Of a DNA stretch of 47,682 nt, positions 43,058-47,682 are shown piece by piece (the first letter of the stretch is position 1; each line of letters starts with the position of its first letter). Source of the stretch: Bacteroidales bacterium (GTDB lineage: Bacteria > Bacteroidota > Bacteroidia > Bacteroidales > UBA932); assembly GCA_017458265.1 (NCBI GenBank), contig JAFTFV010000061.1, positions 1 to 47,682 on the forward strand. Direction: 5' to 3'. Both the position numbers and the translations under genes were made by a program. The notes beneath the pieces were generated by a model. That model worked only from the letters and a program-made list of their open reading frames with translations. It was not told the DNA's origin and made no database searches.

Positions 43058-43431
43058 CGGAGGCGGCAGAAGATAGCCCCCCCACCGTCGCTACAGGTCC
43101 ACCGGCATGGCAGGGTAGGCTCATTTCAGGCCGATTTTGACGCTACCGGTCCATAATACTTGCAGGGTAGGAACATGAACATGTTACTTTCAAAGTTTTC
43201 CGCCCCTGGATACCTCGTATGGAGCAGCCGGCACAGCAAACGTGAAATACAAGTAATTGAATATCAGTAGATAAGCCAAAATGCTTTCCCCGTTTTGAAG
43301 GAAAGCATTTTGTCGCCTATAGCATGCCGTGATGCCCTGGCCGAGGGCCTGCCGGAACCAACCCGGATGCCACTTGAGGAAACCCTTTATCCAATGGACT
43401 GAAGGCATTTGTATGGCTATAATTTAAAAAA
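43058..43431. other. Non-coding stretch before the ABC transporter operon
   Basis: No convincing gene. GCAGGGTAGG occurs twice, near 43111 and 43163. A strong hairpin, AAAATGCTTTCC/GGAAAGCATTTT, sits at 43278-43311. CCCTGGCCGAGGG (43335-43347) nearly repeats CCCTGGCCAAGGG at 43016-43028, which follows the tRNA-Ser element. The stretch may be a decayed copy of that element. Confidence 0.4.
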
Positions 43432-43463
43432 TTGCTATATTAGCATGATAAAAACAATAGCAA
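43432..43463 (+). promoter_or_regulatory. Inverted repeat abutting the GTG start of the ABC operon
   Basis: TTGCTAT (43432-43438) and ATAGCAA (43457-43463) form a 7-bp inverted repeat that ends at the GTG at 43464. It could be an operator or a hairpin limiting ribosome access. TATATTAG (43437-43444) is only a weak -7 match. Confidence 0.35.
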
Positions 43464-44939
43464 GTGAAAATACCCAGATTCGCACAAATTGCAATTCTGC
43501 TGTCGGCCGGAATCCTGCTGACCTCTGCCTGTAACAAGGATGCGAAAAAATCGCCCATCCTTTCCGAGGCAGACCTCCCCGGCCACACAGTCGCCACCCA
43601 GGCCGGTTCATACTACGACAACAAATACGCAAAGGCAGAGGGAATTACTCCCTTCCGGGTCAACACGGAGGCCGACGCCATCCAGGCCGTACGCTCAGGC
43701 AAGGCCGATGTGTTCGTCACCGACGAGGTGCTGCTCGACGCCGAAACAATGAACCGTACCGGACTGAAACTGGCCTTCTCCGGAGCTGAATCTTTCCCTT
43801 GTGCCATGGCATTCGCGAAAGGAGACACTGAGACTCTCCCCTTATTCAACGAATTCCTAAGGCTCATAAAGGAGCAAGGAGCCCTCGACGCCCACATCAA
43901 CTTCTGGATTCACGGAGGAGAGCCCGCCAAGTACCCGGAACCCAGGGGAACATCGGATGACAGGCCGGTTCGCTATATCACTTGCCTTAAAACTTCGCCT
44001 GTAAGTTTCATAAAGAACAACCAGTGGACCGGACTCGACGTCGAACTGGTAAGGGAATTCGCCAAATGGTGCGGAAGACCTCTCCAGATATCGGACATTG
44101 ATTTGGCAGCCGGAATCATGGCACTCCAGACCGGTCAGGCAGACATGCTGTCCGCCTGCCTCTTCGTAACGGAAGAAAGGAAGAAGCACATGGACTTCTC
44201 CGATCCGTATTACCAATGCCATCCCGGCTTTTTCATGCTAGATGAAGACGCCGTTTCAAAGGGCGGTTTCTGGTCAAGGACAAAGGACGCGTTTGTCCAG
44301 AGTTTCGTGACGGAGAGCCGATGGAAACTCATCACCAACGGCCTTGTAGTTACCCTGGAGATTACCATACTCGCCATAATCATCGGCACCATTCTGGGCA
44401 TGCTCTACTGCCGGATGGTGCTGAGCCGCCGCAAATGGCTGAAGAAAACGGCCGCTTTCTACGATTTCCTCATGCAGGGCATTCCCACCCTGGTTCTGCT
44501 GCTCATAATGTACTATGTGGTGCTTGCTAAATCAGGCATGTCAGGCATAGCCGTAGCGGTAATAACCTTTGCCCTTGGTTTTGCCGCTTCTTCCGGAAAC
44601 GTGATGGCCTCATCCATTTCCAATATCCCCAAAGGCCAGTGGGAGGCGGGAATGGCACTGGGCTTCACCCGCGCCCAGACATTCAGTTCGATAGTATTCC
44701 CGCAGGCCGTCAGAAAAGGCATAGGCGCATACCAAGGACATTGCGTCTCCCTTCTCAAGAGCACGTCCATCGTAGGTTACATAGCTGTCCAGGATATCAC
44801 GAGAGCCAGCGATCTTCTGAGAAGCCGCACTTTCGAAGCCTTTGCTCCCCTTCTGGTCATCACCGTCATCTACTTTATCCTGGCCTGGATAATCAGGCTC
44901 CTTTTAAACCTTGCCCTTCCCAAGAAGAATCATGATTAA
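43464..44939 (+). CDS. Amino-acid ABC transporter: fused substrate-binding lipoprotein and permease
   Basis: 491 residues starting at GTG. Lipobox LLTSAC with Cys23. Residues about 35-165 look like the second lobe of a family-3 binding protein: LPGHTVATQAGS, AVRSGKADVFVTDEVL, then EFLRLIKEQGALDAHINFWI, normally its C-terminal end. Residues about 170-260 look like the first lobe (WTGLDVELVREFAKWCG, ACLFVTEERKKHMDFSDPYY). A HisM/GlnP-type permease follows (about 285-485) with the EAA loop AGMALGFTRAQTFSSIVFPQA. The lobe order is thus permuted. It imports polar amino acids by family; the actual substrate is unknown. Confidence 0.88.
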   Translation: MKIPRFAQIAILLSAGILLTSACNKDAKKSPILSEADLPGHTVATQAGSYYDNKYAKAEGITPFRVNTEADAIQAVRSGKADVFVTDEVLLDAETMNRTGLKLAFSGAESFPCAMAFAKGDTETLPLFNEFLRLIKEQGALDAHINFWIHGGEPAKYPEPRGTSDDRPVRYITCLKTSPVSFIKNNQWTGLDVELVREFAKWCGRPLQISDIDLAAGIMALQTGQADMLSACLFVTEERKKHMDFSDPYYQCHPGFFMLDEDAVSKGGFWSRTKDAFVQSFVTESRWKLITNGLVVTLEITILAIIIGTILGMLYCRMVLSRRKWLKKTAAFYDFLMQGIPTLVLLLIMYYVVLAKSGMSGIAVAVITFALGFAASSGNVMASSISNIPKGQWEAGMALGFTRAQTFSSIVFPQAVRKGIGAYQGHCVSLLKSTSIVGYIAVQDITRASDLLRSRTFEAFAPLLVITVIYFILAWIIRLLLNLALPKKNHD

Positions 44940-46011
44940 AGTAAAACACCTCAGCAAGTCATTCAACAATCCAGACGGCAGCGTAATCAATGTCCTCACT
45001 GACGTAAACTGCGACATCCGCCCGGGAGAGGTTATCAGCATCATCGGTCCTTCCGGGACAGGAAAAAGCACCTTCCTCAGGGCTCTCAACATGCTTGACC
45101 CTCCAACCGGAGGAGAGATATGGGTAGACGGAGAGAACATCATGGCAAAAGGATATCCTCTGGACAAGCTCCGCCGAAAAATGGGGATGGTTTTCCAGAA
45201 CTTCAACCTTTTCCCCCACATGACTATCATCGAGAACGTGATATTTGCTCCAGTAAAACTTCTCAAAGTCCCTGAAGAGCAGGCCCGGAAAGAAGCCCTC
45301 GAACTCCTGAAAAAGGTGGGAATGGCCCACAAGGCCGATGTCTATCCGGACAACCTCTCCGGCGGACAGAAGCAGCGTGTTGCAATTGCAAGGGCCCTTG
45401 CCATGAAGCCGGAAGCAATTCTGTTCGACGAGCCCACATCGGCACTTGACCCCACTATGGTAGGAGAAGTGCTCAGCGTTATCCGTCAGCTGGCCAAAGA
45501 AGGAATGACAATGCTCATAGTCACCCACGAAATGAAATTCGCACGCGACGTGAGCACCAGGATATTCTTCATGAATGAAGGCATAATCTACGAAGACGGC
45601 ACGCCCGAGCAGATCTTCGAGAATCCCGTCAGGAGCGCCACCAAAACCTTCGTCCAGAGAATCCACAAGCAGGTATTCGAAGTCAACACGGGCAGTCCGG
45701 ACTTCGACCCCTACGAGATGGGAACGGAGATGTCCCGCTTCTGCATGAAATACGGCATACCACAATATGCCGAATCGGCCTCAGCCGTCCTCAAGGAAAT
45801 GATCAACGAACACCTTGCCAGCTACAAGGATATCACCGTAAGGCTCTCCTACGGGGAAATCAAGAATGTGGCTGCGCTGGATTTCATGATCAGGGGGCTG
45901 GACCATTCCCCTCTCACTGCCGATATGGACCTTTCCGGAGTGAAGAAGTATTCGAAGGATATCATTGAAGAGCCCACCAAACTTGGTTTCAGGATAAAAG
46001 TAATACTGTAA
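44932..46011 (+). CDS. Amino-acid ABC transporter ATPase with C-terminal extension
   Basis: 359 residues from the ATG at 44932, which overlaps the permease stop. ATPase core: Walker A GPSGTGKST (39-47), Q-loop FQNFNLF, signature LSGGQKQ, Walker B ILFDEPTSALD and the switch His in VTHE. This is a GlnQ-type protein, which usually ends near 245 residues. Here about 115 residues follow (from about 245), ending YSKDIIEEPTKLGFRIKVIL; they loosely resemble a degenerate HATPase-like fold. A regulatory role is possible. The RelA/SpoT-type gene follows 4 bp later. Confidence 0.9.
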   Translation: MIKVKHLSKSFNNPDGSVINVLTDVNCDIRPGEVISIIGPSGTGKSTFLRALNMLDPPTGGEIWVDGENIMAKGYPLDKLRRKMGMVFQNFNLFPHMTIIENVIFAPVKLLKVPEEQARKEALELLKKVGMAHKADVYPDNLSGGQKQRVAIARALAMKPEAILFDEPTSALDPTMVGEVLSVIRQLAKEGMTMLIVTHEMKFARDVSTRIFFMNEGIIYEDGTPEQIFENPVRSATKTFVQRIHKQVFEVNTGSPDFDPYEMGTEMSRFCMKYGIPQYAESASAVLKEMINEHLASYKDITVRLSYGEIKNVAALDFMIRGLDHSPLTADMDLSGVKKYSKDIIEEPTKLGFRIKVIL

Positions 46012-46015
46012 ACAT

Positions 46016-47116
46016 ATGTCCCAGAGCACTATACATCTCGACCCCCACGGAGAGCAGATTCTCCGGGAGTACCGCAGCCTCCTTCCAGTGTACACAAAGA
46101 TGGAAGAGGTCATTCCGGGAAAAATAAAGGAGTTTTTTGACCAGGCAGGCATCATTGTAGCCGCAATGGAACACCGAGTGAAGACCGAATCTTCACTTGC
46201 CGGCAAACTTGAGCTCAAAGGCAGCAAGTATAAGAGCATCCTGGACATAACGGATATCCTCGGACTCAGGGTAATCACATTCTACATTGACGACGTCGAC
46301 AAGGTTGCATCCGTAATAGAGCGCCTTTTTGACATTGACTGGGAGCAGTCGGTGGACAAGAGGAAAATCCACGAAATAGACAGCTTCGGATACCTCTCCC
46401 TCCACTACATCTGCAGCATCCCCGAAAGTACGTTTTCAGACCCCGCATTCCCCGAGCTGAACAAAATCCGCTTCGAGGTGCAGATGAGGACAGTCCTCCA
46501 GCACGCCTGGGCCAACATGAACCACGACACGGGCTACAAGAGCGGCGTGGAAGTGCCCAAAGAGTATCTCCGCAACCTCAGCCGGCTCGCCGGTATGCTC
46601 GAACTTGCCGATGAGCAGTTCAGCCGCATCCGCACTGAACTGAACGACTACCGCCGCCGCATCCAGGCTCTCGTCGCATCCGGAAACCTCGGAGAAGTTC
46701 CCCTGGACGGCGACTCATTCCGCAGCTACATGGAATTGCAGCCCTTCAGCCGCCTCACAAAGAGGATGGCTGCAGTGAACCAGGCCGAAATCCAGCCCGT
46801 GTCGCTCATGCCTTATCTGGCCGTATTCAAGGGACTGGGATTCAAGACTTTGGAAGACATCGAAAAACTTATCGGCGAATTCTCAGAGGCGGCATACCAG
46901 ATAGCATGCTATCAGATAGGTCTCACAGACCTGGACATCATATCCGAATCCATCGCCCCTCAGGACCTGTGCATCGCCTTTGTCCTTAAGAACGGCGGCG
47001 GCAAAAACGGGCTCAAGCACCTGTTTGACATGATTAACGGAGAGTCCGAAAGCAATGAAATCCTTGCCGAAATGCTTGTAGGACAGGCCTCCGACTTCCC
47101 CTTCATGAACCAGTAG
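46016..47116 (+). CDS. RelA/SpoT-domain (p)ppGpp synthetase-like protein
   Basis: 366 residues. Synthetase motifs: HRVKTESSLAGKL, DILGLRVITFYIDD, GYLSLHYIC, and FEVQMRTVLQHAWANM. There is no HD hydrolase domain, so this is closer to small alarmone synthetases, but with a C-terminal region of about 150 residues of unknown role (about 215-366). It should make (p)ppGpp from ATP and GDP/GTP. It is encoded 4 bp after an amino-acid ABC ATPase, which suggests coupling of nutrient uptake to the stringent response. Activity is inferred. Confidence 0.85.
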   Translation: MSQSTIHLDPHGEQILREYRSLLPVYTKMEEVIPGKIKEFFDQAGIIVAAMEHRVKTESSLAGKLELKGSKYKSILDITDILGLRVITFYIDDVDKVASVIERLFDIDWEQSVDKRKIHEIDSFGYLSLHYICSIPESTFSDPAFPELNKIRFEVQMRTVLQHAWANMNHDTGYKSGVEVPKEYLRNLSRLAGMLELADEQFSRIRTELNDYRRRIQALVASGNLGEVPLDGDSFRSYMELQPFSRLTKRMAAVNQAEIQPVSLMPYLAVFKGLGFKTLEDIEKLIGEFSEAAYQIACYQIGLTDLDIISESIAPQDLCIAFVLKNGGGKNGLKHLFDMINGESESNEILAEMLVGQASDFPFMNQ

Positions 47117-47143
47117 CAACAAAAAAGGGCTCCAGTCATGACA

Positions 47144-47682
47144 TGAACCCCGAAAGTTAGACAAAAAACTTTCGGGGTTTTGTTATGCGTAAAAAACATT
47201 CTTTTGAAGATCGCCTTAAGTATATGAAAATGCTTGAGGGAGGGTATAGTATTCACTATATCCACACACACTTTGGAATCTCTCATAGTCTTCTTGAGAG
47301 TCTTTGGCTTAAATATCAGATTGAAGGGCCGTCATCACTGATTAAGAAAAAATACATCTACTCTGACGGAGCGTATCGAGAAAAGATCTTGCGTGATATT
47401 GAGGACAATTGCTTAACTTTGTCGGAGGCGGCTGTAAAATATAATGTAAGTACAAGCCAAATACAGGTGTGGATACGAAAGGTAAGGGAGTTTGGGTATA
47501 AGGCTTTGTATGTGATAAAACGAAGAGGCCGCCCGCCAAAAGATATGGGAAGGCCCAGGAAAAAGAAACCAGAGGAAATGACGGAACTGGAGCGGCTCAG
47601 ATATGAGAATGAGTGCCTCAGGACCGAGAATGCTCTGTTAAAAAAAGTGAGGGCCTTAGTCGAGGAAAGGAACGCCCGTCTG
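47144..47682 (+). mobile_element. IS3-family element, left part
   Basis: The left end is placed at TGAACCCCGAAAGTT (47144). AACCCCGAAAGTT (47146-47158) and AACTTTCGGGGTT (47167-47179) form a 13-bp hairpin followed by a short T-run, which would also terminate transcription from the upstream operon. The right end and target duplication are outside the window. Confidence 0.75.
47185..47682 (+). CDS. IS3-family transposase OrfA, truncated by the window end
   Basis: 166 codons are open from the ATG at 47185 to the last base. Two helix-turn-helix segments (GYSIHYIHTHFGISHSLL and TLSEAAVKYNVSTSQIQVW) are followed by a basic GRPRKKK stretch and a leucine-zipper-like coiled coil (LERLRYENECLRTENALLKK). 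This is the layout of IS150-group OrfA, which binds the ends and, by -1 frameshifting, is fused to OrfB. The frameshift site is not in the window. Confidence 0.88.
   Translation, partial: MRKKHSFEDRLKYMKMLEGGYSIHYIHTHFGISHSLLESLWLKYQIEGPSSLIKKKYIYSDGAYREKILRDIEDNCLTLSEAAVKYNVSTSQIQVWIRKVREFGYKALYVIKRRGRPPKDMGRPRKKKPEEMTELERLRYENECLRTENALLKKVRALVEERNARL

Noticed and set aside
43190-43408. A 72-codon minus-strand frame in the gene-free stretch
   Set aside because: No family resemblance, no promoter or upstream context, and it overlaps the 43278-43311 hairpin.

Overview
The window looks like chromosomal DNA of a Bacteroidales (Bacteroidota) bacterium, most likely an uncultured gut or rumen lineage of moderately high GC. 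The signs are Bacteroidota-type promoters (TTTG, 19 bp, TAnnTTTG), few Shine-Dalgarno sites, a Bacteroidota-style division/wall (dcw) cluster, a MraY of 430 residues, many small lipoproteins, and umuD/umuC and CotH-like genes of the Bacteroidota type. No rRNA is present, so the genus is not resolved.

Layout. 1-7026: the tail of a RadC-family gene, upp, then leftward operons (lipoprotein/SPOR protein/rpoN and miaB/glpK/glpF). 7088-22165: a contiguous rightward dcw cluster, mraZ-rsmH-ftsL-ftsI-murE-mraY-murD-ftsW-murG-murC-ftsQ-ftsA-ftsZ, mostly joined by 1-4 bp overlaps and headed by a promoter with 10-bp-phased TGGAA repeats that probably form the MraZ operator. 22175-26874: leftward gltX, truB, rpiB, an HPr-kinase-like P-loop gene and luxS. 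26950-29219: an accessory islet with an IS110-family element, its probable bridge RNA and an AT-rich Abi/HEPN-like gene. 29259-32067: rpsO and pnp. 32072-39695: an NlpC/P60 hydrolase, a HAD phosphatase, tRNA-Ser(CGA), an SMR exporter, sstT, a three-gene membrane/GtrA/metalloprotease operon, a CotH-like lipoprotein and tRNA-Val(CAC). 39763-42734: a compact SOS-type operon (umuD, umuC, an AlkZ-related protein, a nitroreductase lipoprotein). 42741-47116: tRNA-Ser(TGA), a long non-coding stretch, and an amino-acid ABC transporter operon that ends with a RelA/SpoT-type synthetase. From 47144: the left end of an IS3-family element that runs off the window.

The most unusual signal is a family of multi-hairpin elements. 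Two lie directly 3' of the two tRNA-Ser genes (33751-33928 and 42879-43057). They share one architecture: an outer stem, hairpin A, an inner stem enclosing hairpin B with core AAGCTTGCTT, and hairpin C. The stem sequences differ between copies but stay complementary, and hairpins A and C are convergent intrinsic terminators. A third element of the same topology and B core sits in frame inside truB (24078-24283) and adds roughly 80 residues to the protein. I know of no described system that matches this.

Other points: eight genes have the promoter -7 box only 4-7 nt from the start codon, which suggests leaderless mRNAs; the ABC transporter's fused binding domain has its two lobes in permuted order; and its ATPase carries an extra C-terminal domain.
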